This document shows positions 27,075-39,471 of a stretch of 64,000 bases of DNA, piece after piece; position 1 is the first letter of the stretch; every line of letters starts with the position of its first letter. The position numbers and the translations under genes were made by a program. The notes beneath the pieces were generated by a model. The model searched no databases. It was not told the origin of the DNA and saw nothing but the letters and a program-made list of their open reading frames with translations. The stretch is from Thauera butanivorans NBRC 103042 (lineage in GTDB: Bacteria; Pseudomonadota; Gammaproteobacteria; Burkholderiales; Rhodocyclaceae): NCBI RefSeq assembly GCF_001591165.1, contig NZ_BCUG01000003.1, positions 112,602 through 176,601 of the forward strand, read 5' to 3'.

Positions 27075-29753
27075 TCAGTCGCCGCCCAGCGCCTTGCCGA
27101 CCACTTCCGCCACGTCCGGCGACAGGCCCTCACTGGCCAGAACCCGTTCGAGCTGGACGCGGATGCTGGCCTGCAGCGCCGGCGTGAAGCGGCGCCAGCT
27201 TTCCAGCGCACGCGCCATGCGCGCCGCGACCTGCGGATTCCTCGCGTTCAATGCGATCACCTGCTCGGCCCAGAAGGCGTGGCCGCTGCCGTCGGCGGCG
27301 TGGAATTCGCCGGGATTGGCGCGGAAATAGGTGCCCAGCAACGCATACACCTTATTGGGGTTCGACAGGCTGAAGGCCGGGTCGGACAGCAGCGCGCGCA
27401 CGCGATCCAGCGTCGGTGCAGCCGCATCATCCCAGCGCCAAGCGCCGGCCTGCAGCGCGAACCACTTGTCGAGCACCAGCGCATCGTCGCGGTAGCGGGT
27501 GTGGAAGGCCTCCAGCGCGGCCTCGCGAGCGGGATCGGTGCTCTGCACCAGCGCGGCCAGGGCGCCGAAGCGCTCGGTCATGTTGGTCGCGGCCTCGAAG
27601 CGCGCCTGTGCCCTAGCCAGCCCTTCGGCATGGCCGGCGGCGGCCAGGTAGCGCAGCGCCAGATTTGCCAGCGCGCGCCGGCCCGCGTCGGCGGGGTGGT
27701 AGCGGTATTCACCCTGCACTTGCATGGCGTCGAACAGGGCCAGCCAGTCGGCGGCCAGGCGCTCGCCCAGCGTGCGCGTCAGGCGCGCCAGGGCGGCCCG
27801 CAGCGCCAGCGGATCGGCGGGCGCCATGCGTTCGAGCAGATAGGCTTCACCCGGCAACGCCAGCGCCTGGGCGCGGAAGGCGGGGTCGAGCGCACCGTCG
27901 CCGAGCAGTGCGCGGAAGGCGGCGACGAAGGCATCGGGCACCGGCGTGGCGGCATCGGCCGCCATCGCCAGCACGACGCGCTCGGCGTAGCGCTGCGCCG
28001 CGTCCCAGCGGTTGCAGGGGTCGGCGTCGTGCGCCATGCGGAAGGCCAGGCGCGCATCGTCCTCATCCAGTTCGAGCACCACCGGCGCCGAAAAGCCGCG
28101 CAGCAGCGAAGGCACCGGCTCGGCGGCGAGGCCGACGAAGCGGAAGCGCTGCTCGGCCTCGGTCAATTGCAGCACGCGCGTGGCCGCGCCGGCCTGCGCC
28201 TCGCCTTCGAGCCGCAGCGGGCAGTCGCGCCCGTCCGCGCCGATCAGGCCGACCGCCACCGGAATCACCAGCGGCAGCTTGGCGTGCTGGCCCGGCGTCG
28301 CCGGCGTGTGCTGAGCCAGCGTCAGCGTGTAGCTGCCGTCGGCGGCATTCCACTCGCCGCTCGCCTTCACCCGCGGCGTGCCGGCCTGGCTGTACCAGCG
28401 CATGAACTGGTCGAGGTCGAAGCCGTTGTTGGCCTCGGACATCACTTCGACGAAATCGTCGCAGGTCACCGCCTGGCCGTCGTGGTAGCTGAAGTACAAA
28501 TCCATGCCGTTGCGGAAACCCTCCTGCCCCAGCAGGGTGTGCAGCATGCGGATGACCTCGGCACCCTTCTCGTACACCGTGGCAGTGTAGAAGTTGTTGA
28601 TCTCCTGGTAGCTGTCCGGGCGGATGGGGTGCGCCATCGGCCCCGCATCCTCGGGGAACTGCGCGGCGCGCAGCACGCGCACGTCGTCGATGCGCTTGAC
28701 CGCGCGCGCCGAGGCCGCGCCCTCCGCACCGGCCGCGCGCGCCAGCATGTCGGCGGAGAACTGCTGGTCGCGGAACACCGTCAGCCCTTCCTTCAGCGTG
28801 AGCTGGAACCAGTCGCGGCAGGTGACGCGATTGCCGGTCCAGTTGTGGAAGTACTCGTGCGCCACCACGCTCTCGACGTTCTCGTAATCGACGTCGGTGG
28901 CAGTGTCGGGTTTGGCCAGCACGAACTTGGTGTTGAAGATGTTGAGGCCCTTGTTCTCCATCGCCCCCATGTTGAAATCGGCCACGGCGACGATCATGAA
29001 GCGGTCGAGATCCAGCTCCAGGCCGAAGGTCTCTTCGTCCCAGCGCATCGAATGCACCAGCGAATCCATCGCATGCCCGCAGCGGTCGAGATTGCCCGCC
29101 TCCACCCACACCTGCAGCAGCACCTCGCGGCCCGACATCGTCCGCACCGTGCGCTCCAGCGCCACCAGATCGGCGGCGACCAGCGCGAACAGGTAGGACG
29201 GCTTCGGGAACGGGTCTTCCCAGCGCGCGTAGTGGCGGCCGTCCGGCAGTTCGCCCTGCTCGATCAGGTTGCCGTTGGACAGCAGCACCGGACAGCTCGC
29301 GCGCTCGGCCTCCAGCGTGACGGTGAAGCGCGCCATCACGTCCGGGCGATCGGGGAAGCAGGTGATGCGGCGGAAGCCTTCCGCCTCGCACTGGGTGAAG
29401 AAGCCGCCGTTGGACAGGTAGAGCCCCGACAGCGTGGTATTGGCCTTGGGGTCGATGCGGGTGCGCACCTCGACCATTGCGCGATCGCCGTCGGCATCGA
29501 TCTCGATCAGCGCGCCGCTCTCGCGCAGCGCCTGCGGCGCCTGGCCATCGACGGTCAGCGACAGGCGTTCGAGGTCCTCGCCCCATAGCCGGATCGGCCC
29601 CTCGTCCGCATCCGGGTTGCGCACGCACAACATGCGGTTGGTAACGACGGTGGCTTCGGGATCGAGGGAAAAGTGCAGCTCGACGGTCTCGACCGTCCAG
29701 GACAGCGGCCGATAGTCGGCGCGCCGGATCGTTGGGGCGTGTTCTGTTTTCAT
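27075..29753 (-). CDS. pepN: Aminopeptidase N
   Basis: An 892-residue M1-family zinc aminopeptidase for cytoplasmic peptide turnover. The exopeptidase GAMEN motif (GAMENKGLNIF) and the zinc site HEYFHNW with the downstream Glu of LKEGLTVFRDQ are intact. The order is an N-terminal beta saddle, the catalytic thermolysin-like domain, a small beta domain and a C-terminal helical bowl, matching the length of proteobacterial PepN. Start ATG at 29753. Immediately upstream on the same strand is the low-GC TIR/antitoxin islet, 86 bases away. Confidence 0.97.
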   Translation of the reverse strand: MKTEHAPTIRRADYRPLSWTVETVELHFSLDPEATVVTNRMLCVRNPDADEGPIRLWGEDLERLSLTVDGQAPQALRESGALIEIDADGDRAMVEVRTRIDPKANTTLSGLYLSNGGFFTQCEAEGFRRITCFPDRPDVMARFTVTLEAERASCPVLLSNGNLIEQGELPDGRHYARWEDPFPKPSYLFALVAADLVALERTVRTMSGREVLLQVWVEAGNLDRCGHAMDSLVHSMRWDEETFGLELDLDRFMIVAVADFNMGAMENKGLNIFNTKFVLAKPDTATDVDYENVESVVAHEYFHNWTGNRVTCRDWFQLTLKEGLTVFRDQQFSADMLARAAGAEGAASARAVKRIDDVRVLRAAQFPEDAGPMAHPIRPDSYQEINNFYTATVYEKGAEVIRMLHTLLGQEGFRNGMDLYFSYHDGQAVTCDDFVEVMSEANNGFDLDQFMRWYSQAGTPRVKASGEWNAADGSYTLTLAQHTPATPGQHAKLPLVIPVAVGLIGADGRDCPLRLEGEAQAGAATRVLQLTEAEQRFRFVGLAAEPVPSLLRGFSAPVVLELDEDDARLAFRMAHDADPCNRWDAAQRYAERVVLAMAADAATPVPDAFVAAFRALLGDGALDPAFRAQALALPGEAYLLERMAPADPLALRAALARLTRTLGERLAADWLALFDAMQVQGEYRYHPADAGRRALANLALRYLAAAGHAEGLARAQARFEAATNMTERFGALAALVQSTDPAREAALEAFHTRYRDDALVLDKWFALQAGAWRWDDAAAPTLDRVRALLSDPAFSLSNPNKVYALLGTYFRANPGEFHAADGSGHAFWAEQVIALNARNPQVAARMARALESWRRFTPALQASIRVQLERVLASEGLSPDVAEVVGKALGGD

Positions 29754-29839
29754 GGTTTCTCCAGCTTCCGCGCGAGAGGCGCGGAAAGGCGGAAGTTTAC
29801 GCTGTGCGGAGGCCGGAGGACAGCGTGGAAGCTACCGAG

Positions 29840-30133
29840 TCAGTGATGCAGCTTCTCTTGCAGCCATATCTTGATGAGCGACTGATAAGGCACGTCGCGC
29901 GCATTGGCGGCAGCCTTGATGTTGTCCAGCAGATGCTGAGGCAGACGTAGCGAAATGGTGCGGGTGCTCGGCTTGAGATTTGGCAGCACCGCACGCTGCG
30001 CTTGAGACCAGTCGAGGTATTGCGTCGAATCGTGTGTTTCCCAGAAATCCCGCTCTTCGGTTTCGCTGGCGAATCCAGGGATGGTCTTGGTCGGCAGGGA
30101 GCAGATAATTGGAACCCTGGATTTTGCGGTCAC
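29840..30133 (-). CDS. CopG/BrnA-family antitoxin-like protein
   Basis: A 97-residue protein with the hallmark of the CopG-antitoxin family PF12441 (BrnA-like): the acidic ERDFWETHDSTQYLDW segment at about 27-42, then a ribbon-helix-helix part (STRTISLRLPQHLLDNIKAA) and the closing PYQSLIKIWLQEKL. Such proteins bind DNA and neutralise a partner toxin, classically BrnT. No BrnT-like gene is adjacent; instead the gene begins (GTG at 30133) 29 bases after the stop of a TIR-domain gene on the same strand. I infer one operon, with this gene as repressor and possible antidote of the TIR protein. Base composition is AT-richer than the flanks. Confidence 0.8.
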   Translation of the reverse strand: MTAKSRVPIICSLPTKTIPGFASETEERDFWETHDSTQYLDWSQAQRAVLPNLKPSTRTISLRLPQHLLDNIKAAANARDVPYQSLIKIWLQEKLHH

Positions 30134-30162
30134 GGGGATTGGTGAGACTCAAGATACGCCGA

Positions 30163-31050
30163 TCACAGGGGACGCTTCTTTACTATGGTCTTTGCGGCCA
30201 TGTTCATATAGAGCGCCAGATTCAAATCGTAGATCGTCACGCGCCGTTGAGCATCCCAAGTCGTGAGGGATACCATGACGTGATTGAAAACGTTGCGCCA
30301 TTCGGGATGATGATCCAGGACCTTGCAGTGCTCGGAAACCAGCGCCATGAATTCGGCGGCCTGGTTGAAGTGAGGAAACTTGAACGTCTTGACCAAATAC
30401 CTGACCTCTGCATTGCCAAAATTGTCGATGTACCACCCGTCGAAATCGTCGTAGCGAAGAATCTGGCCGAGTTCGGCATCAGGCAGCGGCTGAGTGCGCG
30501 CTTTCGCAAGATCAGGTTTCGGGTACTCATCGGCATCCGGCCGCTTCTTCAGCGAAAGCCTGACCGCAAGCCTATCCAGGAGCGGGCCTATTGCGGAGGG
30601 CCAGCCGGCATAATCGATGTGTTCGGAATGCATTTCGGCCAGAAAGGCAAGCTCCGGCCGTAGGCAAAACTGCCGAAAATCTCTTGCACAATCGGCAAAA
30701 AGCGGAATGATCGCACGACCCGCAAGGCCAAAACGGTCCGGCTCGGGCAACTTGATCTCTGCCGTTCGCGAATAGAGCAATTCTTCGACGATCCAGTCCG
30801 GAGTGGCCGGAATTTCCTGAGATGCCTCTTGCCTCGGCATCCAGTTCTTCCCAATCAGGACGATCGTCGCATGAGCTCCGTCGATCAAAGCGCGAAGGCG
30901 GTCAGGAAATCTGTCGCCCGGCTTCATCTCATCGACATCGACCGACACACGAACGAACTGCAACCGCTTCTCGATCTCGCTCTTCAGCAAGAGGGCGATT
31001 GGAGCGGTATCCTGGCGCCGGTAGCTTATGAAAAAAGTAAATGGCTGCAC
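30163..31050 (-). CDS. TIR domain / pterin-4a-carbinolamine dehydratase fusion protein
   Basis: A 295-residue protein. Residues 1-120 are a TIR domain: FFISYRRQD at 6-14, DVDEMKPGDRF at 38-48, IVLIGKNW at 63-70, and DWIVEEL at 85-91, where E90 aligns with the catalytic Glu of NAD-cleaving TIRs (SARM1 type). Residues about 188-290 are a PCD/DCoH domain (GWYIDN, FKFPHFNQAAEFMALV, LDHHPEW). Its active-site pattern is complete: K243, H247-H248-P249, F255, W265 and D275 match the published PCD motif, with Trp in the place often held by His. The start is a GTG at 31050 with AGGGGGG five bases upstream; the frame continues to 31299 but without coding look. Low GC and an adjacent antitoxin-like gene suggest a horizontally acquired toxin or defence effector. 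The domain calls are firm; the function is inferred. Confidence 0.85.
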   Translation of the reverse strand: MQPFTFFISYRRQDTAPIALLLKSEIEKRLQFVRVSVDVDEMKPGDRFPDRLRALIDGAHATIVLIGKNWMPRQEASQEIPATPDWIVEELLYSRTAEIKLPEPDRFGLAGRAIIPLFADCARDFRQFCLRPELAFLAEMHSEHIDYAGWPSAIGPLLDRLAVRLSLKKRPDADEYPKPDLAKARTQPLPDAELGQILRYDDFDGWYIDNFGNAEVRYLVKTFKFPHFNQAAEFMALVSEHCKVLDHHPEWRNVFNHVMVSLTTWDAQRRVTIYDLNLALYMNMAAKTIVKKRPL

Positions 31051-31059
31051 TGAATCCCC

Positions 31060-31096
31060 CCTGGAGAAACCTTGATGGTTTGATGTTTTTTCCAGG
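31060..31096. promoter_or_regulatory. Nested inverted repeat upstream of the TIR gene (candidate operator)
   Basis: The outer arms CCTGGA (31060-31065) and TCCAGG (31091-31096) enclose an inner hairpin AAACC (31067-31071), TTGAT loop, GGTTT (31077-31081). The block starts 9 bases before the GTG start and covers the ribosome-binding region. It may be the operator of the ribbon-helix-helix protein or a leader hairpin. No convincing -35/-10 pair was found around it. Confidence 0.4.
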
Positions 31097-31105
31097 AAAT
31101 CATCA

Positions 31106-31297
31106 TTACACAGCCCCCCACGAGGCTGCATACCAGTGCTTGCACTTACAAACCTGGATGAAGCCACTCCGCAAGGCGATGCCATCCTGAAACACCGAGC
31201 CAAACTCGGAAACACATTCAGCTTCACAATAGATATTGAAAATCGAATGGCAAGATGAATCGGATATAGGTATACCCGCATCAACAATGCCCAGCAC
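31106..31297 (-). CDS. Possible small Cys-containing ORF upstream of the TIR gene
   Basis: An open frame of 63 residues on the same strand as the TIR gene, beginning MLGIVDAGIPISDSS and ending CKCKHWYAASWGAV, with five cysteines. It matches no family I recognise and lacks a clear ribosome site. Low-GC composition fits the islet. It may be a real small gene of the module, a remnant, or chance. The rest of the gap up to the ATPase gene (31298-31426) shows nothing recognisable. Confidence 0.22.
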   Translation of the reverse strand: MLGIVDAGIPISDSSCHSIFNIYCEAECVSEFGSVFQDGIALRSGFIQVCKCKHWYAASWGAV

Positions 31298-31426
31298 ATA
31301 AGCCTTTCGGCATGACCACGACGAGGACGAGGTCGCCTGCAGAACCGCTCAGGCGAATGCGGACCGGCGCAACCCGCGCTCGGGCAGCCACAGCAAGACA
31401 GCTACGGCATTCTCGACAGGCGGAAA

Positions 31427-34153
<2,727 letters not shown>

Positions 34154-34286
34154 GGTTTGCCAGGGCGGGAATACCCGCTTGTCCAGCGGACATCCAGCGC
34201 CACGAAGTGGATCGCATGCGCCATGCTACTCCGCCAGCGTGGCAAAAGTTCCGCCGGCGCGATGCTGGATGCCGTCTTCGGCCCGC

Positions 34287-34793
34287 TCAGCCTTTGGCGG
34301 CGGGCGGCAGCAGCACGATGCACGAGCCCGCCAGGCGGTCGTGCAGAAACTGGCGGTCGCGGTCGATCAGCGCCCACAGCAGGCCGACGCCGAACAGCAG
34401 CACCGACGGCCAGCACAGCGCATAGCGCAGCCAACAGCGGCCCAGCGGCAGGCTGCGGCCATCGGCGGCATCGACCAGCTTCAGGCGCCAGGTCTGCATC
34501 GCCAGGGTCTGGCCGTGGCGGCGCCAGTACCAGACGAAATAGGCGCCCAGCACGGCGAAGATGTGCAGCCAGGCGAACCAGCCCGGCGGCGCGATCTGCA
34601 AGCCGACCCCCAGCATCAGGTAAGGGACGAGAAAGGTCAGCGCCAGCACGCCGAGCAGCAGCATCGATTCGTACAGCATGCTCGCCAGCCGCCTGCGCAG
34701 ACCCGCCAGTTCGACGCGCGGGCGCTCGACGGCACCGGCAGACGCGGTCGAGGCCTTGGCGGCGGCGGCAGGACGTTCGGGATTGCGCTTCAT
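34287..34793 (-). CDS. RDD family membrane protein
   Basis: A 168-residue protein with the RDD domain: an N-terminal basic stretch (MKRNPERPAAAAK), Arg-rich LRRRLASMLYE before the first helix, then membrane segments near 45-68 and 82-100. The central block QTLAMQTWRLKLVDAADG is family-typical and the end reads DRDRQFLHDRLAGS. RDD proteins are small membrane proteins of largely unknown role, some linked to Na+/H+ transport. The ATG at 34793 has GAGAAA upstream. It is divergent from ilvB. Confidence 0.85.
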   Translation of the reverse strand: MKRNPERPAAAAKASTASAGAVERPRVELAGLRRRLASMLYESMLLLGVLALTFLVPYLMLGVGLQIAPPGWFAWLHIFAVLGAYFVWYWRRHGQTLAMQTWRLKLVDAADGRSLPLGRCWLRYALCWPSVLLFGVGLLWALIDRDRQFLHDRLAGSCIVLLPPAAKG

Positions 34794-34930
34794 GGAGAAA
34801 GAAGTCCGGAGGGTCGATCGATGTGCGAAGCGGTACGGGCGCCGGAACAAGCCCTTGTCCGCCTTGACCAAACCCGCCATGGCCGGTAACGTTGCGCGTT
34901 TCTTCAAACGATTTGTCGAGTGAGTTTGCG

Positions 34931-36643
34931 ATGGTGCTTACCGGAGCCGAAATTGTAATCAGGTGCCTTCAGGAAGAAAAGGTCGAGTACGTCTTCGGCT
35001 ATCCCGGCGGTGCAGTACTGTATATCTACGACGCGCTGTTCCAGCAGGAATCCGTGCGCCACGTGCTGGTGCGCCACGAGCAGGCCGCGGTGCACGCCGC
35101 CGACGGCTATGCGCGCAGCACCGAGCAGGTCGGCGTCGCGCTGGTGACTTCCGGTCCGGGCGCGACCAATGCCGTCACCGGTATCGCCACCGCCTTCTGT
35201 GACTCCATTCCGCTGGTGATCATCTCCGGCCAGGTGCCCACCGCCGCCATCGGCCAGGACGCCTTCCAGGAAGTCGACACCGTCGGCATCACCCGGCCCT
35301 GCGTCAAGCACAACTTCCTGGTCAAGGACGTGCGCGAGATCGCGTCGACGATCAAGAAAGCCTTCTACCTGGCGAAGACCGGCCGCCCCGGCCCGGTGCT
35401 GGTCGACATTCCCAAGGACGTGTCGATGCACCAGTGCGAGTACGAGTATCCGAAGGAAATCTCGATGCGCTCGTACAACCCGGTGGTCAAGGGCCACTCG
35501 GGCCAGATCAAGAAGGCCGTGCAGCTGCTGCTCGGCGCCAAGCGGCCGATGATCTACACCGGCGGCGGCGTGGTGCTGTCGAACGCGGCCGAACAGCTCA
35601 CCAAGCTCACCCGCCTGCTCGGCTACCCCGTCACCAACACCCTGATGGGCCTGGGCGGCTACCCCGCCGGCGACCGCCAGTATCTCGGCATGCCGGGCAT
35701 GCACGGCACCTACGAAGCCAACATGGCGATGCACTACTCCGACGTGCTGCTGGCCGTCGGCGCCCGCTTCGACGACCGCGTCATCGGCCTGCCCTCGCAC
35801 TTCGCCGAAGAGCCGCGCAAGATCATCCACATCGACATCGATCCGTCGTCGATCTCGAAGCGCGTCAAGGTCGACGTGCCCATCGTCGGCGACGTCAAGG
35901 AAGTGCTGGAGGAGATGATCCGCCAGCTCGAAAGCGGCGAGGCCCGCCCCAACCCCGAGGCGCTCGCCGCCTGGTGGAAGCAGGTCGAGGAATGGCGCGG
36001 CCGCAACTGCATGGTCTACAAGAACTCGGACGAGATCATCAAGCCGCAGTTCGTCGTGCAGAAGCTGTGGGAAGTGACCGGCGGCGAAGCCATCGTCACC
36101 TCCGACGTCGGCCAGCACCAGATGTGGGCCGCGCAGTACTACCCCTTCACCAAGCCGCGCCGCTGGCTCAACTCCGGCGGCCTGGGCACGATGGGCGTCG
36201 GCATGCCCTACGCGATGGGTGCGCAGCTCGCCCACCCGGACATGCAGGTCGCCTGCATCACCGGCGAAGCCTCGATCCAGATGAACATCCAGGAGCTTTC
36301 GACCTGCAAGCAGTTCCGCCTGCCGATCAAGATCTGCAACCTGAACAACCGCTACCTGGGCATGGTGCGCCAGTGGCAGCAGCTGTTCCACGGCGGCCGC
36401 TACTCCGAGTCCTACATGGATTCGCTGCCCGACTTCGCCAAGCTGGCCGAATCCTACGGCCACGTCGGCATCCGCGTCGACAAGCCCTCGGATGTCGAAG
36501 GTGCGTTGCGCGAGGCCTTCACCACGCACAAGAACGAGCTCGTGTTCCTCGACTTCCAGGTCGACCCGACCGAGAACGTCTACCCGATGGTGCAGGGCGG
36601 CAAGGGCCTCACCGAGATGATCCTGTCCGCCGAAGACCTCTAA
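34931..36643 (+). CDS. ilvB: Acetolactate synthase, large (catalytic) subunit
   Basis: A 570-residue ThDP-dependent enzyme making acetolactate or acetohydroxybutyrate for valine, leucine and isoleucine. Domains in order: ThDP-PYR domain with EYVFGYPGGAVLYIYDAL and the catalytic Glu in RHEQAAVHAADGYAR, FAD-binding central domain, ThDP-PP domain with SDVGQHQMWAAQYY. The metal-binding GDG motif reads GEA here (ITGEASIQMNIQEL), with NN of NLNNRYLG retained. Betaproteobacterial homologues, as I recall them, often have GEG; the Ala is unusual. The ATG at 34931 is preferred to the frame start at 34892. ilvH and ilvC follow closely. Confidence 0.95.
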   Translation: MVLTGAEIVIRCLQEEKVEYVFGYPGGAVLYIYDALFQQESVRHVLVRHEQAAVHAADGYARSTEQVGVALVTSGPGATNAVTGIATAFCDSIPLVIISGQVPTAAIGQDAFQEVDTVGITRPCVKHNFLVKDVREIASTIKKAFYLAKTGRPGPVLVDIPKDVSMHQCEYEYPKEISMRSYNPVVKGHSGQIKKAVQLLLGAKRPMIYTGGGVVLSNAAEQLTKLTRLLGYPVTNTLMGLGGYPAGDRQYLGMPGMHGTYEANMAMHYSDVLLAVGARFDDRVIGLPSHFAEEPRKIIHIDIDPSSISKRVKVDVPIVGDVKEVLEEMIRQLESGEARPNPEALAAWWKQVEEWRGRNCMVYKNSDEIIKPQFVVQKLWEVTGGEAIVTSDVGQHQMWAAQYYPFTKPRRWLNSGGLGTMGVGMPYAMGAQLAHPDMQVACITGEASIQMNIQELSTCKQFRLPIKICNLNNRYLGMVRQWQQLFHGGRYSESYMDSLPDFAKLAESYGHVGIRVDKPSDVEGALREAFTTHKNELVFLDFQVDPTENVYPMVQGGKGLTEMILSAEDL

Positions 36644-36661
36644 TCCAGGACCGAACACACC

Positions 36662-38201
<1,540 letters not shown>

Positions 38202-38227
38202 TCTTCGCGCGCCCTTGCGGCGTACAG

Positions 38228-38267
38228 AGGCCGGAACCGCATCATGCGGCTCCGGCCTTTTTCTTTT
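38228..38267 (+). terminator. Rho-independent terminator of the ilvBHC operon
   Basis: AGGCCGGA and CCGCA pair with TGCGG and TCCGGCCT (38228-38258), with a single A/C mismatch between the two stem parts and a TCA loop, followed by TTTTTCTTTT. It lies against the stop of the convergent ada-like gene at 38267. Confidence 0.9.
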
Positions 38268-39364
38268 CAGCCTGCTTCCACTACCGCCGCGGGCTCGGCC
38301 TCCCGCCGCAGCAATTCCCGCTTGCGCTCCACGCCCCAGCGATAACCCGACAGATCGCCGTCGCGGCGCACGACACGATGGCAGGGAATGGCGACGGCGA
38401 TGGGGTTGGCGCCGCAGGCCGCACCGACGGCCCTTGCTGCACGCGGCGCGCCGATGCGCTCGGCGATCTCGGCATAGGTGGCCGTGGCGCCGGCCGGAAT
38501 CGCGCGCAAGGCCTGCCACACGCGTTCCTGGAAAGCCGTGCCGCGCACGTCCAGCGGCAGGTTCAGGCCGATGACAGGCATCTCGACGAAGCCGACGACC
38601 TGCGCCACCAGGCGTTCGAAATCGGCATCGCCACCAACCAGTTCGGCCATGGGAAAGCGGTCCTGCAGGTCGCGCACCAGGGCATCGGGATCGTCGCCCA
38701 GCAGGATGGCGCAGATACCGCGCCGGCTCTGTGCGACCAGGATGGCACCCAGCGTGCATTGGCCGACGGCGAAGCGGATCTCGGTTCCGGTGCCGCCGGC
38801 CTGGTAGTCCCGCGCGCGCATGCCGAGGCGCTGGTTCGAAGTCTCGTAGAAGCGGCTGCTGGTACTGAAGCCGGCGCCATAGATCGCATCCGTCACCGAG
38901 GCCGCCGGCTCGCCCAGTTCCTCGCGCAACCGGGCGGCCCGCCGGGCGGAAGCATAGGCTTTGGGCGTCACCCCCGTCTCGGCCTTGAAAATGCGGTGGA
39001 AATGCCAGGGGCTCATGCCGGCCTCGGCGGCCAGCGCATCGAGTCCGGGCGGCGGTTCGCTTTCCTCGATCCGGCGGCAGGCCTGCGCCACCAGCGCAGC
39101 CCGTTCGGCCGCAGCGGTCGTCCTGTCGCCATGCGCGCGGCGGCTGGGGCGGTAGCCGGCAGCCTCGGCGGCTTCGGCCGAATCGAAGAACTCGACGTTC
39201 TCGCGCCGCGGCAGCCGGGCCGCGGAGCTCGGCCGGCAATACACGCCCGTGGTGCGCACGGCGTAGACGAAATGGCCGTCGGCCTCCGGGTCACGCGCCT
39301 GCACCGCCTGCCAGCGCGAGGCTTCGCTTGCATAAGGCGATGGAGTCTGGAGATTCGCGTTCAT
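38267..39364 (-). CDS. ada: Ada-like O6-methylguanine-DNA methyltransferase with degenerate N-terminal zinc site
   Basis: A 365-residue Ada-type protein: N-terminal Ada_Zn-binding fold (about 15-80), AraC-type helix-turn-helix (about 90-185) and the methyltransferase domain. The latter has IPCHRVVRRDG with acceptor Cys at about 328, so O6-methylguanine repair should be intact. In the N-domain the methyl-acceptor Cys (YCRP, residue 43) remains, but the other three zinc ligands are Ser47, Ser74 and Ala77 instead of Cys. Zinc binding and methylphosphotriester sensing are therefore doubtful. The ATG at 39364, with AGGA upstream, is preferred to a GTG six codons earlier. Confidence 0.9.
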   Translation of the reverse strand: MNANLQTPSPYASEASRWQAVQARDPEADGHFVYAVRTTGVYCRPSSAARLPRRENVEFFDSAEAAEAAGYRPSRRAHGDRTTAAAERAALVAQACRRIEESEPPPGLDALAAEAGMSPWHFHRIFKAETGVTPKAYASARRAARLREELGEPAASVTDAIYGAGFSTSSRFYETSNQRLGMRARDYQAGGTGTEIRFAVGQCTLGAILVAQSRRGICAILLGDDPDALVRDLQDRFPMAELVGGDADFERLVAQVVGFVEMPVIGLNLPLDVRGTAFQERVWQALRAIPAGATATYAEIAERIGAPRAARAVGAACGANPIAVAIPCHRVVRRDGDLSGYRWGVERKRELLRREAEPAAVVEAG

Positions 39365-39471
39365 GGCTTTGTCCTGCGACACTTGATCATGGTGCCAGCT
39401 TAGGCTGCCATCCGACTACGGGCACTCCGAATCTTGCGGTCGAATTTTCCTCCGCCGCAGAGACGCACCAT

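Noticed and set aside
29754..30162. A BrnT-type toxin gene expected next to the BrnA-like antitoxin
   Set aside because: Neither the 29-base gap upstream nor the 86-base gap downstream can hold it, and the other frames show no BrnT-like sequence.
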